Origin: Desulfuribacillus stibiiarsenatis
GTDB taxonomy: Bacteria > Bacillota > Bacilli > Desulfuribacillales > Desulfuribacillaceae
Direction: 5' to 3'
Assembly: GCF_001742305.1 (NCBI RefSeq)
Contig: NZ_MJAT01000012.1
Span: forward strand, 124,001-188,000
DNA length: 64,000 nucleotides
Every line of letters begins with the position of its first letter. The first letter of the stretch is position 1. The position numbers and the translations under genes were made by a program. This document shows positions 52,497 to 61,555 of the stretch, one piece after another. Below the pieces are notes generated by a model. That model searched no databases. It saw only the letters and a program-made list of their open reading frames with translations, and had not been told where the DNA came from.

Positions 52497-53198
52497 ATGG
52501 GAGAAGAAATGGGACAAGCTGCGGTTATATTATTATCTTCAGGGATTGATTCGTTTACATCGTTAGCGATAGCAAAAGAAAAGGGATACGAAGTTCAGTT
52601 AGCACTCACTGTCAACTACGGGCAAAAGGCTGCCTTAAGGGAGATTATGTTTGCAGAACTCATCTGTAAGCATTATGGTGTACCACATAAGGTATTAGAT
52701 GTACAGGGAATCATGAACGGGGTTACATCAGGATTAACGACGAACGATGTGCCAAACATAGCACAAGATCAATTGGATGATATGGATTTGACGACTAGAA
52801 CCGCTAAGAAAGTTTGGGTCCCAAACAGAAATGGACTACTGATTAATATTGCGGCCACGTATGCAGAAAATTTAGGTTGTGAATGGGTAATCACCGGTTT
52901 TAATCGCGAAGAAGCAGTGACCTTCCCGGATAATTCGGATGATTTCGTACATGCGATTAACCAATCATTGTATTACTCGACAAGCAATCATGTACAAGTG
53001 ATTAGTTTTACACAATCGATGACAAAACAAGAGATTATCGATACAGCAGTGAATTTACAAGTGCCCTTGGAATATGTATGGAGTTGCTATCATGGCAATG
53101 AGCTTATGTGTGGGACTTGTGAATCTTGTCAGAGGTTAAAACGAGCGATTTCCAAGTATCCAATGTTAGTAAGTAGTATTAAATTTACGACGGAATAA
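52497..53198 (+). CDS. queC: 7-cyano-7-deazaguanine (preQ0) synthase
   Basis: 233 residues, PP-loop ATPase that turns CDG into preQ0. The loop reads LSSGIDSFTSLAIA, with Ser in place of the first Gly of SGGxDS. VPNRNGLLINIAATYAE and GFNREEAVTFPDNS follow; a zinc site SCYHGNELMCGTCESCQRL ends it. GGGAGGG precedes ATG 52497. Confidence 0.92.
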   Translation: MGEEMGQAAVILLSSGIDSFTSLAIAKEKGYEVQLALTVNYGQKAALREIMFAELICKHYGVPHKVLDVQGIMNGVTSGLTTNDVPNIAQDQLDDMDLTTRTAKKVWVPNRNGLLINIAATYAENLGCEWVITGFNREEAVTFPDNSDDFVHAINQSLYYSTSNHVQVISFTQSMTKQEIIDTAVNLQVPLEYVWSCYHGNELMCGTCESCQRLKRAISKYPMLVSSIKFTTE

Positions 53199-53212
53199 CT
53201 TAGAGGTGTATG

Positions 53213-53767
53213 ATGAAGTATTTATGGCATGATGAAAGACTAACGTATGATGGAACACAACTTTCTTCGTTATTTGCGTATCGAAATTTTTCTATACAGG
53301 GTAATAGCATTATTGGTTTTCAAGGACCATGTCATGTTTCTATAGAAGAAATGGTCGACTTAGCTGACGTGAAACAGAACGCACATATCTATAGTTTAAA
53401 AATGGTGCATTTTATTGTGGAAGTTTTTGAAATGGATTTAGTGAAGACTGTATATATTCAAAGAATTCTTGTTAGTCTTGTGAAAGAGATTTTAGAGAAG
53501 TTAAGTGTGCAAGGTGTAGTTCGTCGTGGAGATGATTTATATATCGCTGATAAAAAACTGTCCGTATCGATTGCAACACTGAGCCCTGTAAGTACAATGA
53601 TTCATTTTGGCATTAATGTTTCAAGTGAGGATACGCCTGTGCCAACATTAGGACTCAATGATTTAAATATTGATGCTGTTGTATTTGGGGAAATGCTACT
53701 AAAGGAATTTTCCGATGAAGTTGAGAGTGTAAATATGGCAAGATGTAAAGTAAGAGGTGTACTGTAG
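53213..53767 (+). CDS. DUF366 protein in the queuosine operon
   Basis: 184 residues. The DUF366 family pattern is complete: YDGTQLSSLFAYRNF, GNSIIGFQGPCHVSIEEMVDLAD, YSLKMVHFIVEVFEMDL, RRGDDLYIADKKLSVSIATLSPVSTMIHFGINVSS split over two strands, and a final CKVRGVL. The reaction is unknown. ATG 53213 has GAGGTG four bases upstream; ATG 53210 is an alternative. It lies 11-14 bases from queC and queE, so it is likely part of 7-deazaguanine or related RNA metabolism. Confidence 0.85.
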   Translation: MKYLWHDERLTYDGTQLSSLFAYRNFSIQGNSIIGFQGPCHVSIEEMVDLADVKQNAHIYSLKMVHFIVEVFEMDLVKTVYIQRILVSLVKEILEKLSVQGVVRRGDDLYIADKKLSVSIATLSPVSTMIHFGINVSSEDTPVPTLGLNDLNIDAVVFGEMLLKEFSDEVESVNMARCKVRGVL

Positions 53768-53778
53768 GGGGTGTTCGC

Positions 53779-54522
53779 TTGACAAAATTTACAAATGTCG
53801 TGGAAGTATTTTCAGGAATCCAGGGTGAAGGTCCTATTGTAGGTTACCGTCAGATTTTCATTCGCTTCACAGGCTGCCAGCTCAATTGCCAATATTGTGA
53901 CACGAATTTTGCGATTCAAGAACAGGCTTTGATTGAAGAGAGCCCAGGACGACGTAATTTCCTAAAGGTATCCAATCCGTTATCCGATTTTGATCTATAT
54001 ACTTTTGTAAAGGTCTTAAATGAACAATTAGAGCATCACTCCATAAGTTTAACGGGCGGTGAACCTCTATTGCACGCAGATTTCTTGCAGTCATTTCTAC
54101 CAATGGTGCAACCAATAGGGGTCCAAGTCTATCTAGAGACCAACGGGTTATTAACAGAAGAATTACAAAAGGTCCTTCCTTGGATTGATGTCATAGGTAT
54201 GGATATAAAGCTCGAGAGTGCCACTCAAGAAGTAACACAGTGGGAAGTACATAAAGAATTTTTAGAATTAGCAAAAGACAAAAATGTGTTCGTAAAAGTA
54301 GTCTGTTCCGAAAAATCAACTAAAGACGAAATTCAAAGGGTGGCTCGTTTAGTACAAGCAGTTGGTGTTGATATTCCTTTGATTTTGCAGCCAGTGACTG
54401 CTTTTCAAAGCTGCCATTCACCAACACCTCAACAAGTGATTGATTTTATGGATACAGCATTACTGACGCATAAGTTAGTGAGAGTGATCCCGCAAACACA
54501 TGTAATGTTACAGCAATTATAA
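53779..54522 (+). CDS. queE: 7-carboxy-7-deazaguanine synthase
   Basis: 247 residues, radical SAM. Cluster motif CQLNCQYC near residue 33 (CxxxCxxC), SGIQGEGPIVGYRQIFIRFTG before it, SLTGGEPLLH, and YLETNGL. Makes CDG from carboxy-tetrahydropterin. Start is TTG 53779 with GGGGGTG upstream. Confidence 0.93.
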   Translation: MTKFTNVVEVFSGIQGEGPIVGYRQIFIRFTGCQLNCQYCDTNFAIQEQALIEESPGRRNFLKVSNPLSDFDLYTFVKVLNEQLEHHSISLTGGEPLLHADFLQSFLPMVQPIGVQVYLETNGLLTEELQKVLPWIDVIGMDIKLESATQEVTQWEVHKEFLELAKDKNVFVKVVCSEKSTKDEIQRVARLVQAVGVDIPLILQPVTAFQSCHSPTPQQVIDFMDTALLTHKLVRVIPQTHVMLQQL

Positions 54523-54611
54523 CTGATTTTAGTAATTCGTTTGCATATTTAGCAGGATTTATCATTTTTATGACGAAAACTATACATGAGACTGTATCGG
54601 GTGGTGGAATC

Positions 54612-55190
54612 ATGGAAGTACCAATGCAACAGACGAATCTAGAAACAGATAAGGCGAAGCTAGATGCAAAGGGATCTAGAGTTTTAAAATATAAGGATCA
54701 GGGAAACAGCATGAGGTTTATATTTTTAACGATGGTATTGTTTGGAGTAGTAATTGCTTTAGTGATGTTTCAAGGCCAGATTACGACCTTATTCACTCAA
54801 GATACAGAATATGTAGCCAATCGTGTGGATGTAATTGAAGGGCAAACGATTCGATTAACTCAAAGTGTAAGAGACCAACAGCAAGCAATCCATAGTTTTG
54901 AAGTGCGATTTGCAGATAATAAGAATCAAACCGAGCAAAAATTTCAAGAGCTTGAACAGCGCATTCTTCAAATAGAAAAGGAAATGCAAGGCTTTCATCT
55001 AGCACAGGTAACTTCTTATAAAGTGAGACCTGGAGACACCCTATGGAGTATCACGGTGCGACATTATGGAACTGGGAAATATATGTTGCCGTTAGCTCAG
55101 TATAATAATCTGAGTAATCCACGACATGTTGTTTCTGGCTCAATATTGAAAATACCGCCAGCATCCTATTTTAGTGGGCTTAAAAAATAA
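54612..55190 (+). CDS. Membrane-anchored LysM protein
   Basis: 192 residues. One membrane helix (about 34-54, FIFLTMVLFGVVIALVMF), a coiled-coil-like middle (about 65-130), and a C-terminal LysM domain (SYKVRPGDTLWSITVRHYGTG, LPLAQYNNLSNPRHVVSGSILKIP) that binds peptidoglycan. ATG 54612 follows GGTGGTGG; the longer frame from 54570 has no ribosome site. No catalytic domain, so probably structural or spore coat-linked; this is unproven. Confidence 0.85.
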   Translation: MEVPMQQTNLETDKAKLDAKGSRVLKYKDQGNSMRFIFLTMVLFGVVIALVMFQGQITTLFTQDTEYVANRVDVIEGQTIRLTQSVRDQQQAIHSFEVRFADNKNQTEQKFQELEQRILQIEKEMQGFHLAQVTSYKVRPGDTLWSITVRHYGTGKYMLPLAQYNNLSNPRHVVSGSILKIPPASYFSGLKK

Positions 55191-55205
55191 CAGCAAAGAT
55201 ATATA

Positions 55206-55901
55206 TTATTTGTATAAAAGCTTAGGGATAAACTTGATATAATCGCATGAAATAAGAAGGAATTCAATACCCCAATGAGTTCCTTCTATTCTTATGTCAT
55301 GACCATAACTATGTAAATGTCCATAGACGACCTTTTGCACATGGTAGGATTCTAATAATTCTATCATTTCATTTCGTTCGTGCTTGTCGTTTGTAGGCAT
55401 ATAGTGGAGCATTACCCAGATTGAATTCGGGTTTAAGCGTTTCGTATATTGTAATGATAACTCTAGCCTTTGTACTTCGCGCTGATATACTTTGCCGTCG
55501 TGTTCGGTGAATTCTCTATCGTTTGGGCATACCCAACCACGTGTCCCAGCGATGGCAATCCCGTCTGGTAATAAAATACTATCATTTTGTAGAGCGAAAA
55601 ACCCCTCACCAAAGTAATTTCTGACTTTGCTCACGGTACTCCACCAATAATCATGATTACCGCGTACAAGTATTTTCTTACCCGGTAGATCCTTGAGATA
55701 TTCTAGATCAGGGGCTAATTCGTCGAAGTTCATAGCCCACGAAATATCACCAGGAATCAGTACGTAATCATCATTATTAATAAGCTCGTGCCAATGCGCC
55801 TGGATTTTCATATGATGATCTACCCAGTGGTTTCCGAAAACATCCATAGGCTTGTCTGTGCCTAATGATAAGTGTAAGTCACTAATACCGTAAATTGCCA
55901 A
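55206..55901 (-). CDS. Calcineurin-like metallophosphoesterase
   Basis: 231 residues. Dimetal motifs ISDLHLS, LIPGDISWA, VRGNHDYWW, LHYMPTND and VYGHLHSYG complete the phosphoesterase site. The start is TTG 55901 with GGAGGTGG eight bases upstream. 13 bases after recX, same strand, so probably one operon. Substrate unknown. Confidence 0.9.
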   Translation of the reverse strand: MAIYGISDLHLSLGTDKPMDVFGNHWVDHHMKIQAHWHELINNDDYVLIPGDISWAMNFDELAPDLEYLKDLPGKKILVRGNHDYWWSTVSKVRNYFGEGFFALQNDSILLPDGIAIAGTRGWVCPNDREFTEHDGKVYQREVQRLELSLQYTKRLNPNSIWVMLHYMPTNDKHERNEMIELLESYHVQKVVYGHLHSYGHDIRIEGTHWGIEFLLISCDYIKFIPKLLYK

Positions 55902-55914
55902 TCAATCCACCTCC

Positions 55915-56733
55915 TTAATCAAACGTTTCCTCTGTTGTCAGCTCCTGCAGAAACCTATTGATATCAACCTCTTGAAAACCCTTTGCGTATAAGTATCGTT
56001 TCATGCGACTTGTATATTCCCAGTTTGCATACTTGCTATATTTTTTGTGTGCTTTCATGCCAATGAGCTTCAAGGTAGTTACGTCATGGATGGAATCAAA
56101 TATATCACGACAGTGATATATTGCTTTCTCAATAATGTCTAAAGAAAACCCTTTTCTTTGTAAATCAAGTAGCACTTTTCGTTTCCATTGTATTGCTGAA
56201 TGTTTATTGTCTTTTACTATATTGTTTATATAAGAAATTGCGTTTTCTAGTTGCTTGGAATCCGAATATATGGAAAGCGCTTTTTGAATGGTATCTGGAT
56301 GAATCCCTTTTTCATGTAGTGCTCGTAGGATAAGCTGAGGCCCTTTTTTTCCAGCTTGTAAATATTGTCGGACGTAGGCGTACGCATACTCTGAGTCATT
56401 CACATAAGATAATTTTACTAATTTATCGATAATCGTATGAATTACCAGGTCATCATAACTTTTACGTTGTAAATAGTCTCTAATTTCTTGGATGGTACGC
56501 ATCTTCGCGCCAAGATATCGTAATGCTAACTGATATCCTTTTTTTATGCGGTCTTCCTTTGATATTGTTTCCAAAAACTGTTCATCGAATAAGGTATCTT
56601 TCTTGATTCCATATTCAATAATAATATCCTGATCTACCGCAGTTAAATATACATCTTGACCATTTTGTTCAGTATATAAGTTGTAGCGTTCTGGATTGTT
56701 TTTTTGTTGCTCTATTTTACTTATTATTGGCAT
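55915..56733 (-). CDS. recX: RecA-modulating protein RecX
   Basis: 272 residues, near the length of Bacillus RecX (264). Tandem three-helix repeats: ALRYLGAKMRTIQEIRDYLQRKSYDD, DSEYAYAYVRQYLQAGKKGPQLILRALHEKGI, and WKRKVLLDLQRKGFSLDIIEKAI. Interacts with RecA filaments. GAGGTG lies six to eight bases before ATG 56733. Confidence 0.88.
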   Translation of the reverse strand: MPIISKIEQQKNNPERYNLYTEQNGQDVYLTAVDQDIIIEYGIKKDTLFDEQFLETISKEDRIKKGYQLALRYLGAKMRTIQEIRDYLQRKSYDDLVIHTIIDKLVKLSYVNDSEYAYAYVRQYLQAGKKGPQLILRALHEKGIHPDTIQKALSIYSDSKQLENAISYINNIVKDNKHSAIQWKRKVLLDLQRKGFSLDIIEKAIYHCRDIFDSIHDVTTLKLIGMKAHKKYSKYANWEYTSRMKRYLYAKGFQEVDINRFLQELTTEETFD

Positions 56734-56929
56734 GGAAAGGTCACCTCAAATTGCAAAAATCGACCATTTGATAAAAGATGTTTTAGAATGGAAGTATTAT
56801 ATCACATTTTACTTGTGATAAAGATATTGTTTTCAAAGAAGCACTGGGTTATAATGAAAAGCATTCTGAAAAGTGAGTCATTCACGACTGTTTGTGGAAC
56901 TTGTAAGGATACGATATGGAGGTCATGAA

Positions 56930-57292
56930 ATGAAAGTATTATTAGTATTAGGTCATGGAAGTAGAACGATAGAGGCTCAAAACATTTTTAATAGATTAGT
57001 AGATTTGATCCGGGAAAAAAGTGATTTTGAAATCGTAAAGGGTTGTTCGATGGAGAATAGTACGCCTACGTTTGAAGAAGCTGTTGAGGAACTAGTGGAA
57101 TCTGGTCATCATCATATTGTATTAGCGCCGCTATTCATATACCGCGGAGTACATATCCAGGAGGACATTCCTAACACAATACTAGAATTAAAGAAGAAGT
57201 ACCCAAATTTAGAGTTCCATATGACAGATGTCATAGGTGCAGATGATAGAATTGCAGAGATTATGATCGATAGAATACGTGATAGCTTTTAA
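56930..57292 (+). CDS. Short CbiX-type sirohydrochlorin chelatase
   Basis: 120 residues, a single chelatase half-domain, as in archaeal CbiXS; SirB/CbiX proteins of Bacillus are about twice as long. Motifs: LVLGHGSRTIEAQNIF (His 10), APLFIYRGVHIQEDIPN (second His), KGCSMENSTPTFEEAVEELVESGHHHIVLAPLF split. Expected to work as a homodimer inserting Fe, Co or Ni into sirohydrochlorin-like tetrapyrroles. ATG 56930 has GGAGG seven bases upstream. Confidence 0.8.
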   Translation: MKVLLVLGHGSRTIEAQNIFNRLVDLIREKSDFEIVKGCSMENSTPTFEEAVEELVESGHHHIVLAPLFIYRGVHIQEDIPNTILELKKKYPNLEFHMTDVIGADDRIAEIMIDRIRDSF

Positions 57293-57383
57293 TTGATACC
57301 AGTATTTGATGGTTGCTGTGATATGTGTTAATTATATACAATCATTATATAATGTCGTGTATTGAGAAAGGAATTATGAATAT

Positions 57384-59096
57384 ATGCTATCTAGAAAGCT
57401 TATCAGTATGCTATTAGTTCTTACGTTTATTACGTCTATTCCTGTGACGGTTTTTGGGAACGAACAAAAGTTGAATATGAGTTATGTGTATTTTGGGGAT
57501 ACGAACTCTTTTATTCAGCAAGTAAATAATACAAATGGAGCTCTTCAAACCGTTTCTCCTAGTTATTTTGACTTGAAAAGTGATGGGTCATTGCATTTGA
57601 AAGTAGATGCTAGATTTGTACAAGAAATGCACAAGCAGAATATTAAAGTAGTGCCTTTTCTTAGTAATCATTGGGATCGTGAATTAGGGCGTAAAGCTTT
57701 ACTAAATCGCGAAAAGCTAGCAAAGCAAATTGCGGATGCAATTAAAACCTATAATCTCGACGGGGTCAATGTTGATATTGAAAATGTTACTAGAGTCGAT
57801 CGAGATAATTATACGGATTTAGTACGTCAATTACGTCAATTGCTACCAGATAAAGAGGTATCCGTTGCAGTGGCGGCAAACCCTAATGCTTGGATTGAAG
57901 GATGGCATGGATCATATAATTACACAGAGTTAGCAAAGTATAGTGATTATTTAATGATTATGGCATATGATGAGAGCTATTATGGTAGCAAACCAGGACC
58001 TGTCGCTAGTAGTTCATTTGTTGAACGATCCATTCAATACGCGTTAAAGCAAACGACTGGCGATAAGATAGTCCTTGGTATACCTTTTTACGGTAGGTAC
58101 TGGCGTCATGAGTCAGATAAAGGCGGGCACGGAATTTCTGCCAATACAGTCGATGTATTAATAGAGCGGTATAATGGAAAGGTGTTTTTTGACGAAAAGA
58201 GTAAGTCGCCGTATACAACATTCACGATTCATTCTTGGCAGCCTGTTACGAAGTTAAGTAATCGTACGCTTGAGCCTGGGACGTATACAGTTTGGTACGA
58301 GGACTTCCGTTCGATTCAGCATAAAGTAGAGCTTGTTCATAAGTATAATCTAAAGGGTACTGGTAGCTGGAGTTTGAATCAAGCTCCTAAGGGGATTTGG
58401 GACCAATACGTCACATGGTTAAACGGAACATACTATGACATTCGCAATCATTGGGCAAATCATGATATGAAATCTATGATAGATAAGGGTTGGATGGTAG
58501 GAAACCAGCATACTCAGTTTCTACCGGAAAATAAATTAACCCGTGCGGAGGCAATTGCCGTATTAGTTAGAGCACTAGGATTAAAGGATAAACATTTAGA
58601 ACTATATGAGCATTCAAAGTTTGCAGATATTAGTAATCACTGGGCAAAAGAGGAAATTGAATTAGCATTTCGCTTCGGTTTAGTCGAAGGGATTGATGAC
58701 TACACGTTTGCTCCTAAAGACCTGTTAACACGCGAGCAAATGGCTACATTACTTGCTCGAGTTTTTGACCTAGAGAACTCACAGTCAGGCTCAAATTCTT
58801 TAATAGAAGGGGTTTCTAACGAATCTATAGCGATATCAGATGCAGAATCAACTGCTTCTACTACCAATAAAACAAATGTTGAAGTATCGCAGATAACACA
58901 AACATTATTCCCAGATCTTATATTCGGGCATTGGTCGTACTCTAGTGTTACAGCGATGGCTCATAAACAAATTATTCAAGGCTATGATGACGGATTCTTC
59001 CATCCTAAACGCAATGTAACAAGGGCGCAGTTTGCTGCCGTGATGAATCGTATAGCTAAAGACGACGCTACGAATAAGATTCTCGTCTTGAAATAA
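57384..59096 (+). CDS. Cell-surface GH18 glycosyl hydrolase with three SLH domains
   Basis: 570 residues. Signal peptide (1-26), GH18 domain (about 30-350) with DGVNVDIEN (D126 to E133, E133 being the acid/base), LGIPFYGRYW and the final GTGSWSLNQ, then three SLH repeats (about 352-415, 416-475, 505-570: YDIRNHWANHDM, FADISNHWAKEEI, FPDLIFGHWSYSSV). It is close to spore-cortex/YaaH-like enzymes that cut N-acetylglucosaminyl bonds. The Asn in DGxN is common in this subgroup. SLH domains would hold it in the S-layer or cell wall polymer. Confidence 0.9.
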   Translation: MLSRKLISMLLVLTFITSIPVTVFGNEQKLNMSYVYFGDTNSFIQQVNNTNGALQTVSPSYFDLKSDGSLHLKVDARFVQEMHKQNIKVVPFLSNHWDRELGRKALLNREKLAKQIADAIKTYNLDGVNVDIENVTRVDRDNYTDLVRQLRQLLPDKEVSVAVAANPNAWIEGWHGSYNYTELAKYSDYLMIMAYDESYYGSKPGPVASSSFVERSIQYALKQTTGDKIVLGIPFYGRYWRHESDKGGHGISANTVDVLIERYNGKVFFDEKSKSPYTTFTIHSWQPVTKLSNRTLEPGTYTVWYEDFRSIQHKVELVHKYNLKGTGSWSLNQAPKGIWDQYVTWLNGTYYDIRNHWANHDMKSMIDKGWMVGNQHTQFLPENKLTRAEAIAVLVRALGLKDKHLELYEHSKFADISNHWAKEEIELAFRFGLVEGIDDYTFAPKDLLTREQMATLLARVFDLENSQSGSNSLIEGVSNESIAISDAESTASTTNKTNVEVSQITQTLFPDLIFGHWSYSSVTAMAHKQIIQGYDDGFFHPKRNVTRAQFAAVMNRIAKDDATNKILVLK

Positions 59097-59098
59097 TA

Positions 59099-59135
59099 TA
59101 AAAACCTTAGTGCTATTTTTGCACTAAGGTTTTTA
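59099..59135. terminator. Bidirectional terminator between the GH18 gene and rqcH
   Basis: 13 bp perfect stem AAAACCTTAGTGC/GCACTAAGGTTTT with A and T runs at its ends; it contains the rqcH stop codon. Confidence 0.9.
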
Positions 59136-60861
59136 TTGTGTGTAAGTCTGGGTTAATGTATAGAGTCTTCTGTTGTTCATAAATCACGTAACCAGGTTTT
59201 GATCCACTTGGTTTTTTTACATGCTTTACTAATGTGTAATCGACAGGTACTTGTCCAGATTCACGGGCTTTACTAAAGTATGCAGCTAAATGGGCTGCTT
59301 CTAACAGCGTTGTATCATCATATTGAGTGCTGCGAATGACAACGTGGGAGCCAGGAATATCTTTTGTATGTAACCACGTATCTAATTTATCTGCCAACTG
59401 TGTGGTTAATACATCGTTTTGTTTGTTGTTTTTCCCCACCCAAATATCAATTCCTGAACTAGATACATATTTTTGTGGTATTATTTTCTGCTGCTTTTGC
59501 TTCTTCTTGTGTTGTGTGGTCTTATTATCAAACCAATAACCTTCTTCTTCTAACTCCTGTCGAATCTCAGCCAAATCATCTAATTCCGTCGTCTCAAGTT
59601 GCTGTAAGATTGATTCTAGATAATCGATCTCTAATCGAGTGACTTGTATTTGTTCAGTCACAACGGGGATACTGTTCTTTTGCTTATTATATTTTTTAAA
59701 GTAGCTTTGGGCATTTTCGTTAGGAGTTAGACGGGGATCTAGTGGAATTATAAGCTCCGACTGTTCAGGATCGTAATAGTCTATGACGATTACTTGCTGT
59801 AACCCCTTCTGCATTTGATATAAATTGGCTGTTAAAAGTTCGCCCATTAATCGATATTGCTCTGCTTGCTCTGCTCCCTCTAATGTCCTAACTAATTTCT
59901 CAAGTTTGTTTTTTGATCGTTTTAAAGAAGAGTTTACTTTTTGGAATATAGAATGACTTTCTCTTTGCACTAGAAAATGTTGTGCCTTGTTCTGATAGAA
60001 AGCATCGATACAAGCATTAATAGATGCAAAACTATTGACTTTTGCATCTTTATACAATGGTTGTAAGTCTACAGCAGAAAAAGCAATATATTTTCCATTG
60101 TTTTGTTCAACAAGACAAGGCTGATAGTCATGCTGTTTCAATTGTAATTGTAAGTCGTTCGCTACATTGATTAGTTGGTCCGGTTGTTGATGTGATTTCT
60201 CCCATAAGAGCTCTGATATCATTGGGCTGATTCCTTGAAAATGATGAAGAAAGAATTGTTTCCACAAGACAGCTTCTCCCGAAGACTCTTTACTTTTCCA
60301 AGCTGTAAGTAGGGTTTCCAGAGACTCTGTGTTCATTTCCATCACGTTAAGCTTATCTTGGGTAGGAGGCAACGTATATTCTTTACCTGGAAGTAATTCA
60401 CGAAAGCTATTGACTTGCCTGTTGACGTGGTGAATACTATCTAGAATGATTTTCCTAGATGGATCGATGAAAAGAATATTACTATGTTTGCCCATAATTT
60501 CTACAACAAGCCAGAAACGTGCAGTATCCCCGAGTTCATTTAAAGCTTCAAATTCAATTTTAATCATTCTTTCGAGTTTCCACTGTTCAATTCTGCGCAC
60601 GTAACTACCTTCGAGATATTTACGTAATAGCATGCAATACATTGGTGGAATCTCAGGATTCGTATACTTTGTATTCGTCAGGTGAATCCGCGGATGGGTT
60701 GGGTCACATGAAATAAATAATTGATGACTTTTTCCGCGAGCGCGGACTTTAATAATCAGTTCTTTTGCTAGTGGTTGGTAAATCTTTTCAACCTTTCCAC
60801 CGTGTATTGTATCTATTAATTCATTCGTGATAGCCCGGATTACGATACCATCAAATGCCAT
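59113..60861 (-). CDS. rqcH: Ribosome quality control factor RqcH (NEMF/FbpA family)
   Basis: 582 residues. NFACT-N domain at the start (AFDGIVIRAITNELIDTIHGGKVEKIYQP), CDPTHPRIHLT, LRKYLEGSYVRRI, VVEIMGKHSNILFID (family motif), a long coiled coil (about 285-430), and NFACT-R (YVSSSGIDIWVGKNNKQND, PGSHVVIRS). RqcH binds stalled 60S/50S subunits and recruits tRNA-Ala for alanine tailing; the same protein also binds fibronectin in some hosts. The start at 60861 has AAAGGA nine bases upstream; ATG 60870 touches it. Confidence 0.93.
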   Translation of the reverse strand: MAFDGIVIRAITNELIDTIHGGKVEKIYQPLAKELIIKVRARGKSHQLFISCDPTHPRIHLTNTKYTNPEIPPMYCMLLRKYLEGSYVRRIEQWKLERMIKIEFEALNELGDTARFWLVVEIMGKHSNILFIDPSRKIILDSIHHVNRQVNSFRELLPGKEYTLPPTQDKLNVMEMNTESLETLLTAWKSKESSGEAVLWKQFFLHHFQGISPMISELLWEKSHQQPDQLINVANDLQLQLKQHDYQPCLVEQNNGKYIAFSAVDLQPLYKDAKVNSFASINACIDAFYQNKAQHFLVQRESHSIFQKVNSSLKRSKNKLEKLVRTLEGAEQAEQYRLMGELLTANLYQMQKGLQQVIVIDYYDPEQSELIIPLDPRLTPNENAQSYFKKYNKQKNSIPVVTEQIQVTRLEIDYLESILQQLETTELDDLAEIRQELEEEGYWFDNKTTQHKKKQKQQKIIPQKYVSSSGIDIWVGKNNKQNDVLTTQLADKLDTWLHTKDIPGSHVVIRSTQYDDTTLLEAAHLAAYFSKARESGQVPVDYTLVKHVKKPSGSKPGYVIYEQQKTLYINPDLHTIKTLVQK

Positions 60862-61160
60862 ACAAATCATCCTTTCAAAAAACTAAAGCTAACATATTAC
60901 TTTTGGATTATATATTATACCATGTTTTAGCGATAATCGATAACAATCAAAATTTATGTTGTTTGTGTTGTTTGTTTTGAATGAAGCGAAATACATAAAG
61001 AATAAAAATATAGTGTACGCAAAAAGGATTTTCTCAAATGATTGCGAAATATATATACTAATTCAGAATATTTGCGTGCGTATCTTCTGTGCTTGCATTA
61101 TAATGGGAATGGAAAGAGATGCTGTATCTGTGAGAATACTTATACGGGATGGTGTTTTCT
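60862..61160. other. AT-rich divergent intergenic region between rqcH and the PilZ gene
   Basis: About 300 bases with the two outward promoters presumably inside. A run of TTGTTTG repeats lies near 60960. The short open frame across 60956-61234 has poor codon use and overlaps the PilZ gene in another frame, so it is not called. Confidence 0.5.
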
Positions 61161-61508
61161 ATGGAAAGACGGAGACTAGATCGATTTGGTATGAACATAC
61201 CAGTTATGTTAGAGGTGCATCAGTGGGAAGGTGATGGATCTTTTAAAGGGCAGAAGATTGAAGGCATTCTCAGTGATATTTCTGAGAAAGGTTTGGGCAT
61301 CATCTCAAAATACCCTTTAGCAATAGAAATGTTTGTTCAAATTACAATTGTCAATGAAGAACAGATTTTACCGCTTATAGGGAAAATTATAAGAATAGAG
61401 ATTCTAGAGCCAAATGAGCAATTTAAGTACGGTTGCATCTTGTCAGGAACATCTTTAAGCAGACAACTTGCGTTACAAGACTATATTCATAATAAGTTCG
61501 GAGCTTAA
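61161..61508 (+). CDS. PilZ domain protein
   Basis: 115 residues. RRRLDR near the N-terminus (RRxxR) and DISEKGLGI (D-x-S-x-x-G) form the cyclic di-GMP site. The protein consists of the PilZ domain only, so it must act on a partner. ATG 61161 is preferred to 61149, with GGATGGTG upstream. Confidence 0.85.
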   Translation: MERRRLDRFGMNIPVMLEVHQWEGDGSFKGQKIEGILSDISEKGLGIISKYPLAIEMFVQITIVNEEQILPLIGKIIRIEILEPNEQFKYGCILSGTSLSRQLALQDYIHNKFGA

Positions 61509-61555
61509 TAAAAGATTATAAAATATATTGGATTGGAATAAAGGAGAGAATCAAA

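Noticed and set aside
60956-61234. 92-codon open frame before the PilZ gene
   Set aside because: Poor composition, overlap with the PilZ gene in another frame, and no ribosome binding site.
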